From contig JAIBEK010000047.1 in assembly GCA_019459145.1 (NCBI GenBank), forward strand, positions 62,001 to 126,000: a DNA stretch of 64,000 nucleotides, read 5' to 3'. Positions 23,924-34,426 of the stretch are shown one piece after another. Source of the DNA: Arenimonas sp. Lineage in GTDB: Bacteria > Pseudomonadota > Alphaproteobacteria > Rhizobiales > Rhizobiaceae. A program made the translations under genes and the position numbers. The notes under the pieces are model-generated. The model had not been told where the DNA came from, ran no database searches, and saw nothing but the letters and a program-made list of their open reading frames with translations. Each line of letters begins with the position of its first letter. Within the stretch, counting starts at the first letter, position 1.

Positions 23924-26482
23924 CTAAGCCTCGATCTTGCCCGAAACCGGACGGGCGGCTTCGACTTCCGCGTCCCGCTCCTGGAAGGTCTCCGGACGCA
24001 GCTTGAAGGCGATCAGCACCGGACCGGCGATGTAGACCGACGAGAAGGTGCCGATCACCACACCGAAGATCATCGCCAGCGTAAAGGATGCGATGACTTC
24101 GCCACCGAAGAAATACAGGGCCACAAGCGCAAGCAGCGTGGTTGAGCCGGTCAATACGGTTCGCGACAGCGTCTGGTTGACCGAGATGTCGATCAGCACG
24201 TCGAGCGGCATCTTCTTGTAGCGCCTGAGGTTTTCGCGCATTCGGTCGTAGACGACGACGGTATCGTTGAGTGAATAGCCGATGATCGTCAGGATCGCCG
24301 CGATACTGGTCAGGTTGAACTCGATGCCGATGAAGACGTAGAGGCCAAGCGTCAAGATGACGTCGTGCAGCGTGGCGATGATCGCTCCCAAGGCAAACTG
24401 CCATTCGAAGCGGAACCAGATATAAACCAGGATGGCAAGCAGCGATGCTGCGACGCCCACGGTGGCACCCCAGGTCAGATCGGCCGAAACCGCCGGACCG
24501 ACCACCTCGACACGGCGGAACTCGTAAGCTTCCTCGAGTTCGCCGCGAACCATGGTGATCGCCGATTGCTCGGCGTTCTCGCCACCCTCCTGCGCCTGGA
24601 TGCGGATCAGAACGCTGGCGGGATCGCCGAATCCCTGGGCCTGGACCTCTCCCAGGTTGAGTTCGCTCAGGCGGTCGCGGATATCGGAAATATCTGCCGC
24701 GCCCGAACGCGCCTTGACCTCGATGATCGAACCGCCCTGGAAGTCGATGCCGAGGTTCATGCCGACTGTCGTGAATCCGACCAGCGAAATGAGCGACAAC
24801 GCGCCGGCCACCGCGAAGGTGTAGCGACGGATCGCCATGAAGCGGATGTTCTGCGCGTCGAACATGCCGGTGCGGATGCTCTTCGGCAGGTGCTTCGGAC
24901 GCTGCCAGCGGAACCAGACGGCCATCAGCCAGCGCGTCATGGTAAAGGCGGTGAAAACGGTGGTGATGATACCGATGGCCAGGGTGACGGCAAAACCCTT
25001 GACCGGGCCGGAGCCGAGGAAGAACAGCACGGCGGCAGCGATCAGGGTCGTCAGGTTGGCGTCGACGATGGTCGCGAAGGCCTTGTTGAAGCCGACCTCG
25101 ATCGACTGGACCAGCGGTCTGCCGCTCTTGGCCTCCTCGCGGATACGCTCGTAGACAAGGACGTTGGAGTCGACCGCCATGCCCATGGTCAAGACGATAC
25201 CGGCGATACCCGGCAGGGTCAGCGTCGAGCCGAGCAGCGACAAAAGGGCCAGGATCATGACGATATTGGCCGCCAGCGCGATATTGGCCATCACGCCGAA
25301 GGTTCCGTAGAAGCCGAGCATGAAGAGCACGACGAAGATCGCGCCGATGCCGCTGGCAAGGACGCCGGCATTGATCGAGTCCTGACCGAGGCCCGGACCG
25401 ACGGTGCGCTCCTCGACGACGGTAAGGGTCGCGGGAAGCGCGCCGGCGCGCAGCAGCACGGCGAGATCGTTGGCGCCCTCTACGGAAAAGCTGCCGGAAA
25501 TCTGGCCGGAACCGCCGATGATCGGCTCGCGGATGACCGGCGCCGAAATCACCTGATCGTCGAGAACGATGGCGAAGGGGCGGCCGACATTCTGCTGGGT
25601 CGCCTGGGCAAAGCGCTGGGCGCCCCTGCTGTCGAAGCGGAAGGTAACGACGGGCTCGTTGGTCTGCTGGTTGAAGCTGGCCTGCGCATCGACGAGATTT
25701 TCGCCCGACACCAGCGAGCGTTTCTCGATGAGATAGGGCACCGCCGGATCGTCGACCGAATAGAGGACTTCGGCCGTCGCCGGCGGACGACCGTTGATCG
25801 CTTCCTCGACCGGCATGCTCATGTCGACCATGTGGAAGGAAAGCTTGGCGGTCTGGTTCAGGAGCGCCTTCAGGCGCTGCGGGTCGGTCAGACCCGGCAC
25901 CTGGACGATGATCCGGTCATTGCCCTGACGCTGGATCAGCGGCTCGGTCGTGCCGAGTTCGTCGACACGCCGGCGCACGACCTCCATCGACTGGGTGAGC
26001 GCTGAACCGGTGCGGTACGCGATGCCCTCATCCGTCAGGTTGAAGCGCAACAGGGTACCGTCTTCCTGGAGAGTGACTTCCTGAATGGCGCCACCGGTCA
26101 GGCCGCCGACACTCACAGGCTCGGACAGCGACGACAGCGCTTCCTTGGCCGCCTCGACCTTGTCAGCATCAGTGATGCGGACCTGTACCTGCTGGCCGAC
26201 GCCGGAAAGGCCGGTATAGCGGATGCCGGCTTCACGCAGCGCGGCGCGAATGTCGCCGACCGTCGTTTCCAGCCGCTCCTTGATGATGTCCGCCTGCTCG
26301 ATCTTGAGCATGATGTGGGAGCCGCCCTGCAGGTCGAGACCGAGCGTCACCTTCTTGGTCGGCATCCACGACGGGAAAGCTTCAAGCTGCTCATCGCTGA
26401 AAAGATTGGGCACGGCCACCAGGATACTCACCAGGACGGTGAACCAGATGAAGATTGTCTTCCAGCGCGAAAAATACAGCAT
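23924..26482 (-). CDS. secDF: Fused protein translocase subunit SecDF
   Basis: 852 aa fusion of SecD (about residues 1-510) and SecF (about 550-852). The complex sits in the inner membrane and uses the proton gradient to assist SecYEG-mediated export. The N-terminal membrane helix is followed by the large periplasmic P1 domain; the KVTLGLDLQGGSHIML signature (D1) is at residues 43-58. The SecD helices contain MGMAVDSNVLVYERIREE, the SecF part contains FQGGSIIEVKA and IIGYSLNDTVVVYDR. Single-chain SecDF is found in rhizobia. It is downstream of yajC. Confidence 0.97.
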   Translation of the reverse strand: MLYFSRWKTIFIWFTVLVSILVAVPNLFSDEQLEAFPSWMPTKKVTLGLDLQGGSHIMLKIEQADIIKERLETTVGDIRAALREAGIRYTGLSGVGQQVQVRITDADKVEAAKEALSSLSEPVSVGGLTGGAIQEVTLQEDGTLLRFNLTDEGIAYRTGSALTQSMEVVRRRVDELGTTEPLIQRQGNDRIIVQVPGLTDPQRLKALLNQTAKLSFHMVDMSMPVEEAINGRPPATAEVLYSVDDPAVPYLIEKRSLVSGENLVDAQASFNQQTNEPVVTFRFDSRGAQRFAQATQQNVGRPFAIVLDDQVISAPVIREPIIGGSGQISGSFSVEGANDLAVLLRAGALPATLTVVEERTVGPGLGQDSINAGVLASGIGAIFVVLFMLGFYGTFGVMANIALAANIVMILALLSLLGSTLTLPGIAGIVLTMGMAVDSNVLVYERIREEAKSGRPLVQSIEVGFNKAFATIVDANLTTLIAAAVLFFLGSGPVKGFAVTLAIGIITTVFTAFTMTRWLMAVWFRWQRPKHLPKSIRTGMFDAQNIRFMAIRRYTFAVAGALSLISLVGFTTVGMNLGIDFQGGSIIEVKARSGAADISDIRDRLSELNLGEVQAQGFGDPASVLIRIQAQEGGENAEQSAITMVRGELEEAYEFRRVEVVGPAVSADLTWGATVGVAASLLAILVYIWFRFEWQFALGAIIATLHDVILTLGLYVFIGIEFNLTSIAAILTIIGYSLNDTVVVYDRMRENLRRYKKMPLDVLIDISVNQTLSRTVLTGSTTLLALVALYFFGGEVIASFTLAMIFGVVIGTFSSVYIAGPVLIAFKLRPETFQERDAEVEAARPVSGKIEA

Positions 26483-26559
26483 GAAACTCTCGAAGTCGGA
26501 TGGTTTCCATCGAAAAGAAAAGCAACCGGCAGGGCCGGTTGCCAGGTATTCTCAAGCTA

Positions 26560-26907
26560 TCAGGCAGCAGCGTCACTCTTGACCGGCTCGCCCTTGACGC
26601 GCACTTCGGCGATGTAGCTGCGCATGGCGCGAACTTTCACGCCTTCGGCAAGTTCGACCTCGACCTCGTTGTCGTCCACCACCTTGGTCACCTTGGCGAT
26701 AATGCCGCCGCCCAGCACGACCTGATCGCCGCGACGGATCGAGGCAAGCGTCTCGGTGCGCTTCTTCATCTGCTGGCGCTGCGGACGGATCAGCAGGAAG
26801 TACCAGATCAGCATGAGCGGGGCGAAGAGGAACAGCATTTCGAGGCCGGAACCGAATGCACCACCGGCGGCGGCACCGTCCTGAGCGAAGGCTTGCGTAA
26901 TGAACAT
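26560..26907 (-). CDS. yajC: Preprotein translocase subunit YajC
   Basis: 115 aa inner-membrane partner of SecDF. It has a single membrane helix (residues about 22-44, LEMLFLFAPLMLIWYFLLI) ending in the hallmark RPQRQQMKKR, then a basic cytoplasmic domain with GDQVVLGGGIIAKV. The ATG at 26907 is chosen; the longer frame to 27051 crosses the promoter. It precedes secDF by 77 bp and is divergent from the DUF815 gene. Confidence 0.95.
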   Translation of the reverse strand: MFITQAFAQDGAAAGGAFGSGLEMLFLFAPLMLIWYFLLIRPQRQQMKKRTETLASIRRGDQVVLGGGIIAKVTKVVDDNEVEVELAEGVKVRAMRSYIAEVRVKGEPVKSDAAA

Positions 26908-27117
26908 GGAAGAACTCCCTAAACTGCGATGATCGCGGGCAGCCTCGCCCCCCGCTTCAGGTCGCCGGAATATAGTGCCGAGACCCGTGAATGCAACAAA
27001 AACAGCGGCGGCGCGTACCGTTTTACAGCCTCTTACCCTTTCGGCTCTCAAAAGGCCATGCTACCGCCGGCGAAATGCCGCCCGGTGCCGTGGCGGCGCC
27101 ATGCCGAGGAGGTCACC

Positions 27118-27990
27118 ATGTCCGAAGACGCAAACCAGATCCTGCTTGCGGAACTGCGCCGCCTGACCGCGGCGGTGGAGCGCCTCGCCGGACCGCCGCC
27201 GGCGGAAAACGACTGGACGGCCGCCGACTGTTTCGTCTGGTCGCCGGGCCGCAGCCATCTCCAGCCGATCAGCCGGCCAAACCGCGTGGCGCTGTCACTG
27301 ATCCGCGGCGTCGACCCTGTGCGCGATATCCTGCACGAGAACACGCTGCGTTTCGCCGAAGGCTATCCCGCAAACAACGTCCTTCTGTGGGGCGCGCGAG
27401 GCATGGGCAAGTCTTCGCTGGTCAAGGCCGTGCATGCCGATATCCGCGCGCAAACCGGCATTTCGCTGAAGCTGGTGGAGGTGCACCGCGAAGACGTTTC
27501 CTCGCTGCCGACCCTGCTCGACATTCTCAAGGACACGCCGCACCGGGTTATCGTGTTCTGCGACGACCTCTCCTTCGACCATGATGATACGGCCTACAAG
27601 TCGCTGAAGGCGGCGCTGGACGGCGGCATCGAAGGGCGGCCCGACAATGTGCTGTTTTATGCGACGTCCAACCGCCGGCATCTTCTGCCGCGCCACATGA
27701 TGGAGAACGAGCAGTCGACGGCGATCAATCCGTCGGAGGCGGTGGAGGAGAAAGTCTCGCTCTCGGATCGCTTCGGCCTGTGGCTCGGCTTTCACAAGTG
27801 CAGCCAGGACGACTACCTGACGATGATCGACGGCTATGCCGCCCATTTCAACCTGCCGCTGGAACGCGACGCCCTGCACCGAGAGGCGCTCGAATGGGCG
27901 ACCACCCGCGGCGGACGGTCCGGCCGGGTGGCCTGGCAGTATATCCAGGACCTCGCCGGCCGACTGCGGATTTCCATGGACCGCGCCTGA
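27118..27990 (+). CDS. DUF815-family AAA+ ATPase
   Basis: 290 aa predicted P-loop ATPase. Walker A GARGMGKSS is at residues 92-100 and Walker B VIVFCDDLSFD at 144-154. A sensor-like FYATSNRRHLLPR and an arginine-containing SLSDRFGLWL follow. The ATG at 27118 has a strong CGAGGAGG site; the open frame to 26929 extends over the yajC promoter. The function of DUF815 ATPases is not firmly known. It diverges from yajC and converges on the NlpD-like gene with a shared terminator. Confidence 0.9.
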   Translation: MSEDANQILLAELRRLTAAVERLAGPPPAENDWTAADCFVWSPGRSHLQPISRPNRVALSLIRGVDPVRDILHENTLRFAEGYPANNVLLWGARGMGKSSLVKAVHADIRAQTGISLKLVEVHREDVSSLPTLLDILKDTPHRVIVFCDDLSFDHDDTAYKSLKAALDGGIEGRPDNVLFYATSNRRHLLPRHMMENEQSTAINPSEAVEEKVSLSDRFGLWLGFHKCSQDDYLTMIDGYAAHFNLPLERDALHREALEWATTRGGRSGRVAWQYIQDLAGRLRISMDRA

Positions 27991-27996
27991 AACGAG

Positions 27997-28022
27997 AAAA
28001 GGTCCGGGGATGCCGGACCTTT
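27997..28022. terminator. Bidirectional terminator between the DUF815 and NlpD-like genes
   Basis: AAAGGTCCGG (27998-28007) and CCGGACCTTT (28013-28022), a perfect 10 bp stem with a 5 nt loop, sits between two convergent genes. The T-run is better on the minus strand. Confidence 0.75.
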
Positions 28023-28047
28023 CCACCGCTTGCCTGGGACGCAAAAC

Positions 28048-29610
28048 CTATTCCAGGAAAGTCATCGGGTTGACCGGGGTCGCATCCTTGCGAACCTCGA
28101 AGTGCAGCATCGGGCGCTTGACGTTGCCGCTCATGCCGGATGTGGCGAGTTGCTGGCCGCGCTGGACCTTCTGGCCGCGCTGCACGGAAAGCACATCGGC
28201 ATGACCATAAACGGTGACCGTCCCGTCTTCGTGGCGCACGAGCACCGTATTGCCGAGTTCCTTCAGGCCATTGCCGGCATAGATGACCACGCCGTTCTCG
28301 GCCGCCTTGACCGGCGTGCCTGCGGGAACCGAGATGTCGATGCCGTCATTGCGCTTGCCGTCGACATTGGCGCCATAGCCGGCAACGACCGCGCCGCGGA
28401 CGGGCCAGCGATACTTGCCGATGCCGGTCGTTTCGGGTGCCTCTTCCTTCGGATCGACCGAAGCGACCTCGCTGACCGACTGGGTCGCGGCCGGCGCCTT
28501 GTAGGCTGCCGGAGCATTGCCCTTCGGGTCGGCCTTGCCGGCGGGTATGGTCGCCGTCTTCACCGGATCGGTTTCAGGCGTCGCCGATGCCATCTGGGCC
28601 GCAGCGCCTCCGGTGGGGATCTTCAGTGTCTGGCCGATGCGGATATTGGCGGATGTCAGGCCGTTGGCTGCCTTCAGTCTGTCGATCGGGGTGCCGGTCG
28701 CCTTGGCGATCTTGTTGAGGGAATCCCCTGCCTTGACGACGTAAGTGCCGGGGGCAGCGCCCTCGCCCGCACCGGCGACAGCCTTGCCGGTGGCGCTCGA
28801 GGCCGGGCCCTGCGACTTCTCGCGAGAGGACGGAGCAGTGGGCAGTACCGCGACATTCTGTTCCGGCGACTGCGGCAGGGTCGGCTTCTTGCCGCCATCG
28901 GGCAGCACGGAGGCGTCGGCCGCGGCGCGCGCCGCATTGCCCTGGTTGCCCGGGCTGGGGATCAGCACCAGTTGGCCGGTTGCCGCATCGCTGGCATGCG
29001 TCAGCCCGTTGGCCTTGAGGATTTCCCGTTCCGGCACGCCGTAACGGCTGGACAGCGTCGAAATCGTTTCGCCGCGCTTCAGCGTCACGCGCGCCGCGTT
29101 CGCGGTGCTCCATGCCGGAGCCGCCCTGGTCGTGCCCGTGGTCAGCGCATCGCCAGCTGTCGGCGGGGCGAGCATTGCCGTCTGCTGTTGCGTCGGTGCC
29201 GAGGGGAAGGGCTGACCGAGGGCCGCGGCGCGCTCGGCCGACTTGGTGGCGCCCGCCCCTGCCGGAGCCGCCAGCTCGCCGCGCTGAACGGCGACGGGTG
29301 CCGCCGCTGCGCGGGCTGCCGAGGACGGCGCATAGGCCGGCTGGCTGGGATAGGGCTGATTGACCGCCTGCTGGCGAGTGGAATAATCCGACTGGGTCGC
29401 CTGCTGCACGCCGCCGACATCGGCCGACGGCATGGGGCTTGCAACGACGTTGCGGCGCGGAATGGACGCCGTCGTCAGGCTGTCGGTGGAGAACACCGAA
29501 CTGAACCGCGAGGCGTCGGAGCTGCAGCCGGTTGCCACGCTGGCAAGCAGCATCGCCGCAAGGATACGGGTGACTGACAGTCCGGATTTCGGCGATACAC
29601 TCATACGCAT
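28048..29610 (-). CDS. NlpD-like lipoprotein with LysM repeats and a degenerate M23/LytM domain
   Basis: 520 aa envelope lipoprotein. The signal peptide ends at a lipobox-like VATGC (Cys about 29). Ala/Pro/Thr-rich linkers separate two LysM peptidoglycan-binding motifs (about residues 173-215 and 287-333) from a C-terminal LytM domain (about 398-520). The first zinc ligand of an active M23 enzyme (His in HxxxD) is Asn here (RNDGIDI), as in E. coli NlpD, so it is probably a non-catalytic activator of a cell-division amidase. ATG codons at 29610 and 29604 are alternatives. It follows pcm in the surE-pcm run, the same order as pcm-nlpD elsewhere. Confidence 0.88.
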   Translation of the reverse strand: MRMSVSPKSGLSVTRILAAMLLASVATGCSSDASRFSSVFSTDSLTTASIPRRNVVASPMPSADVGGVQQATQSDYSTRQQAVNQPYPSQPAYAPSSAARAAAAPVAVQRGELAAPAGAGATKSAERAAALGQPFPSAPTQQQTAMLAPPTAGDALTTGTTRAAPAWSTANAARVTLKRGETISTLSSRYGVPEREILKANGLTHASDAATGQLVLIPSPGNQGNAARAAADASVLPDGGKKPTLPQSPEQNVAVLPTAPSSREKSQGPASSATGKAVAGAGEGAAPGTYVVKAGDSLNKIAKATGTPIDRLKAANGLTSANIRIGQTLKIPTGGAAAQMASATPETDPVKTATIPAGKADPKGNAPAAYKAPAATQSVSEVASVDPKEEAPETTGIGKYRWPVRGAVVAGYGANVDGKRNDGIDISVPAGTPVKAAENGVVIYAGNGLKELGNTVLVRHEDGTVTVYGHADVLSVQRGQKVQRGQQLATSGMSGNVKRPMLHFEVRKDATPVNPMTFLE

Positions 29611-29754
29611 AACTCGACCCACTTATTACGCAACTTGATGTGGCTATGATTAAAGCGCGTTAGTGTTACTGGCCGGTTAATCGAACAGAATCGCCGTGAA
29701 CTATTTTCGAGAAGTCGAACATTCGCAGAGGCGCCAAGGCCCCGCGCAGCAGCA

Positions 29755-30408
29755 TCAAAGGAAGGATGCGAGCCTGGGGACGAGCGGCAGGTAAGGCACC
29801 TCGAACAGGTCCTCGCGGTCGAAGCGGCTTCCGGTCTTGGTCAGGCGCATCATCACGCAGGTCTCCTCGCCGGTCATCAGCGGCGCCAAAAGCACGCCGC
29901 CGGACACCAGTTGGTCGGCCAGGAATCGCGGCATGGCGGGAAAGGCCGCGGTGGCGACGATCCGGTCGAAGGTCCCCTCGCCGGTCAGACCATTGCTGCC
30001 ATCCGCCTGGCGCAGCACCACATTGCGAAGCGAAAGGCCGTCCAGCCGGCTCTGGGCGGAGGCAATCAACGTCTTGTAGCGATCGACCGACATGACGCGC
30101 TCGCACAGCCGGCCGAGAACGGCGGCCATGAAACCGCTACCGGTGCCGATTTCCAGCACCCGCTGACCCGGTTTGACATGGAGCTGCGCGAGCAGCCGCA
30201 CGGCAAGGTCGGCACCTTCCATGAAGGCGCCGCATTCGATCGGAATGGAGCGACTGGAATAGGCCTGTTCGCAGAACTGCGGCGGGACGAAGAGCGAGCG
30301 CGGCGTCTGCTCGACCGCCGTCAGAAGATCGAGATCGGATATCCCTTCCGCCCTGAGCCTCAGCACCAGCGCGGCAAAGCCCTCCTTCTCCAGCATGCCG
30401 GGCTTCAA
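29755..30408 (-). CDS. pcm: Protein-L-isoaspartate O-methyltransferase
   Basis: 217 aa SAM-dependent enzyme that repairs isoaspartyl residues in damaged proteins. The family substrate region is [23 protein letters not shown] motif I is [15 protein letters not shown] (about residues 83-97), and motif II contains [14 protein letters not shown]. The start overlaps the stop of surE by four bases (ATGA). The surE-pcm pair is a classic stationary-phase survival operon. A second, more divergent paralogue lies at 55275. Confidence 0.95.
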   Translation of the reverse strand: MKPGMLEKEGFAALVLRLRAEGISDLDLLTAVEQTPRSLFVPPQFCEQAYSSRSIPIECGAFMEGADLAVRLLAQLHVKPGQRVLEIGTGSGFMAAVLGRLCERVMSVDRYKTLIASAQSRLDGLSLRNVVLRQADGSNGLTGEGTFDRIVATAAFPAMPRFLADQLVSGGVLLAPLMTGEETCVMMRLTKTGSRFDREDLFEVPYLPLVPRLASFL

Positions 30409-31178
30409 TCGGCGACTCCGAAGCCGAGGGTCCGGGCAATGCTGTCCTGCGCGGCATAGTCCGTCATGTCGAGCTTCAGCGGCGTGACCGAAATCTTGTC
30501 TTCCTTCAGCGCCTGCAGATCGGTGCCTTCGCGGAACTTGCTGCCGCGATCGCCGAATCGCAGCCAGTAATAGGGAAAGCCACGGCCATCGGCGCGCTGT
30601 TCGACCTCGAGGCCGAAATCAAGCTTGCCCTGCGACGTCACCTCGATGCCCTGGACATCGGCTGGCGCGCAGCGAGGAAAATTGACATTGAGGAAGGTCC
30701 CCGGCGGCAATTCGGCCTTGACCAGCTGTGCCAAAAGCTTGGGGGCGAGCGTCTCGGCCACTTCCCAGGGAATGACACGGCCGCCATTGTCATATTCGTA
30801 GAGTTGGCTGAGCGAAATCGAGCGAACGCCCTGCAGCGTGCCCTCGATCGCACCGGCGACCGTGCCGGAATAGGTCACGTCGTCGGCGACATTGCCGCCG
30901 GCATTGATGCCGGACAGGACGAGGTCCGGCTTTTCCGGCAGGATCTCCCGAATCGCCATGATCACGCAATCGGTCGGCGTGCCGCGCAGCGCATAGCGTT
31001 TCTCGTCGATCTTGCGCAGCCTGAGCGGCTCCGACAGCGTCAGCGAGTGGGCAAGCCCACTCTGATCCGTTTCGGGCGCCACGATCCAGACGTCGTCGGA
31101 GAGCGTGCGGGCAACCCGTTCTAGAACCGCGAGGCCTTCGGCGTGGATGCCATCGTCATTGGTCAGGAGAATACGCAT
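30405..31178 (-). CDS. surE: 5'/3'-nucleotidase SurE
   Basis: 257 aa metal-dependent nucleoside monophosphatase associated with stress survival. The N-terminal [10 protein letters not shown] supplies the metal-binding N7-D8-D9; [15 protein letters not shown] and [20 protein letters not shown] complete the active site. It is coupled to pcm by a four-base overlap and follows serS by 13 bp. Confidence 0.97.
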   Translation of the reverse strand: MRILLTNDDGIHAEGLAVLERVARTLSDDVWIVAPETDQSGLAHSLTLSEPLRLRKIDEKRYALRGTPTDCVIMAIREILPEKPDLVLSGINAGGNVADDVTYSGTVAGAIEGTLQGVRSISLSQLYEYDNGGRVIPWEVAETLAPKLLAQLVKAELPPGTFLNVNFPRCAPADVQGIEVTSQGKLDFGLEVEQRADGRGFPYYWLRFGDRGSKFREGTDLQALKEDKISVTPLKLDMTDYAAQDSIARTLGFGVAD

Positions 31179-31191
31179 GGAAATGTCTGCC

Positions 31192-32475
<1,284 letters not shown>

Positions 32476-32580
32476 CGTCGTTCCAGGTCATTTCTCGTGA
32501 TCGTCGGATCGGACCTGGCGGGTGCCCTGTCCGGCCCCATGGATGCATGCTCGGGAGTGGAGGAGGACGAACGGCGCGAT

Positions 32581-33399
32581 TTACGCGCTGTCCTGCTCGC
32601 CGGCCTCGTCCGCGACAACCGAAGTCTCGGCGGCCCGGCGACGCTCCACGAGTCGCGCAGCATAGATGGCTACCTCGTAGAGAAGGATCGTGGGCAAAGC
32701 AAGACCGATCTGGGAGATCGGATCGGGCGGGGTCAGCACCGCGGCGACGACGAAGGCGACGACGATGAAGTACTTGCGCTTGTCGGCCAGCCACTGGCTT
32801 TCGAGAATGCCGACGCGGGCCAGAAGCGTGGTGACGACCGGCAGCTGGAAGACCAGGCCGAAGGAGAAGACCAGCGTCATGATGAGGCTGAGATATTCCG
32901 AAACCTTCGGCATCAGGGAAATGGCCACCTCGCCCTCGCCCGGCGCCTGCTGCATGGCGAGGAAGAACCACATCACCATCGGCGTGAAGAAGAAGTAGAC
33001 CAGCGCGCCGCCAAGCAGGAAGAGGATCGGCGATGCCACCAGGAACGGCAGGAAGGCCGCGCGTTCGTTCTTGTACAGGCCGGGGGCGACGAACTTGTAG
33101 ATCTGGGCGGCGATCACCGGAAAGGCGATCACCACGGCGCCGAACATAGCCACCTTCACCTGGGTGAAGAAGAATTCCTGCGGGGCGGTATAGATCAGTT
33201 CCGCCTTGGTCAGATCGAGCCCTGCCCACAGGACCGCCCACTTGTAGGGGACGACCAGGATATTGAAGAGCTGCTTGGCAAAGGCGAAACAGGCGATGAA
33301 GGCGACGAAGAACGCGCCCAGGGCCCAGATGAGACGTGAGCGCAGTTCGATCAGATGCTCAATGAGCGGCTGCGGCTTGTCTTCGATGTCGCCGCTCAT
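32581..33399 (-). CDS. tatC: Sec-independent translocase TatC
   Basis: 272 aa polytopic inner-membrane receptor for twin-arginine signal peptides, with six predicted helices. The conserved N-terminal HLIELRSRLIWAL and the periplasmic EFFFTQVKVAM are present, as is FGLVFQLPVV. The ATG overlaps the tatB stop (ATGA). A charged C-terminal tail (RRRAAETSVVADEAGEQDSA) follows the last helix. Confidence 0.97.
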   Translation of the reverse strand: MSGDIEDKPQPLIEHLIELRSRLIWALGAFFVAFIACFAFAKQLFNILVVPYKWAVLWAGLDLTKAELIYTAPQEFFFTQVKVAMFGAVVIAFPVIAAQIYKFVAPGLYKNERAAFLPFLVASPILFLLGGALVYFFFTPMVMWFFLAMQQAPGEGEVAISLMPKVSEYLSLIMTLVFSFGLVFQLPVVTTLLARVGILESQWLADKRKYFIVVAFVVAAVLTPPDPISQIGLALPTILLYEVAIYAARLVERRRAAETSVVADEAGEQDSA

Positions 33400-34070
33400 G
33401 CGGGCTCCTCGTTCTTCGGCTTGCGGGGCTTCTTCGGCGTCGTCGGCTTGGCGGCGGCGGTCTCGACCGTCGCGGGCTTTGCCCGGCTCGCCTTGGCCGG
33501 CGTGGACGCAGCCACCGATTTGGCCGGTTTGGCGCCAGGGCTGCCTGCGGATGGCGCCGGTGCCGTGGACTTGCCCGGCGACTTGCCGGGCGACTGGCGC
33601 GGCGCCGCGACCTTGACAGGCTCCGGAGCCGGAGCCGGTGCGGGATCAGCCATCGGCTGGGCGAATTCGTTCGGTACACCGGTCAGCGGCGACGGCATTT
33701 CCGGCAGGGGCGCCGGCTCGACCGGCGGTTCGGACGGTGCAATGCCGGCGGCGGCCTTGGCATCCGCGGTCGTCGCCTTCTTCAGGTCGGACTTGATCTC
33801 GTCGCCCATCTGGCGCAGCGGGTTGATGGCGTCGCGCAGCGCATTCTTCGGATTGAGGCTGCGAACCTCGTCGACCGACTTGCGCAGGTCGTCCAATTCG
33901 GCCTCGCGCAGCGCCTCATCGAACTGGGCTCTGAATTCGCCGGCGGTGCGACGCAGCCGCGACGTCATCTTGCCGAAAGCGCGGATCATCGGCGGAAGGT
34001 CCTTCGGACCGACCACGACGATCAGGATCACCGCGATGACGAGCAACTCGGTCCAGCCAATATCCAGCAT
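33396..34070 (-). CDS. tatB: Sec-independent translocase TatB
   Basis: 224 aa. The N-terminal helix MLDIGWTELLVIAVILIVVV is followed by GPKDLPPMIRAFGK (the conserved Gly-Pro hinge) and an amphipathic helix to about residue 70. The C-terminal 120 residues are low-complexity Ala/Pro/Lys, longer than in E. coli TatB (171 aa) but common in rhizobia. It works with TatC in substrate recognition and overlaps tatC by four bases. Confidence 0.95.
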   Translation of the reverse strand: MLDIGWTELLVIAVILIVVVGPKDLPPMIRAFGKMTSRLRRTAGEFRAQFDEALREAELDDLRKSVDEVRSLNPKNALRDAINPLRQMGDEIKSDLKKATTADAKAAAGIAPSEPPVEPAPLPEMPSPLTGVPNEFAQPMADPAPAPAPEPVKVAAPRQSPGKSPGKSTAPAPSAGSPGAKPAKSVAASTPAKASRAKPATVETAAAKPTTPKKPRKPKNEEPA

Positions 34071-34223
34071 TCAAAGGGCTCCTGAAGCCTTGCTTTGCGG
34101 GGAACGCGCGTCGTGGACGACGCACTGCTTGTCCCCTTGCCTACCCGCGTCTCCTGCGCTTCGCCAGGCGGAGCGCAGAACAACGAGGCAGACCGGCCGC
34201 CTCACGGGCGGCCGATTGAGGAT

Positions 34224-34421
34224 TCACTTCGTTTCGTCGGCCTTGTGATCGACGGACTTGCCCGACGCGGTCGTGTCGGCCTCGTCTTCGCTGATGCCCT
34301 TCTTGAAGCTCTTGATGCCCTTTGCGACGTCGCCCATCAATTCCGGAATCTTGCCGCGGCCGAACAACAGAAGAACAATGGCCAAGACGATCAGCCAGTG
34401 CCACATGCTAAAAGAACCCAT
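34224..34421 (-). CDS. tatA: Sec-independent translocase TatA
   Basis: 65 aa pore-forming Tat subunit. It begins MGSFSMWHW, has one membrane helix [20 protein letters not shown], then the FGRGK hinge and an amphipathic [13 protein letters not shown] helix with an acidic tail. A GTG at 34430 overlaps the ABC gene, but the ATG at 34421 fits the family and has a GGAG site inside the end of the ABC gene. The 153 bp between tatA and tatB contain no gene. Confidence 0.95.
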   Translation of the reverse strand: MGSFSMWHWLIVLAIVLLLFGRGKIPELMGDVAKGIKSFKKGISEDEADTTASGKSVDHKADETK

Positions 34422-34426
34422 ACCCG

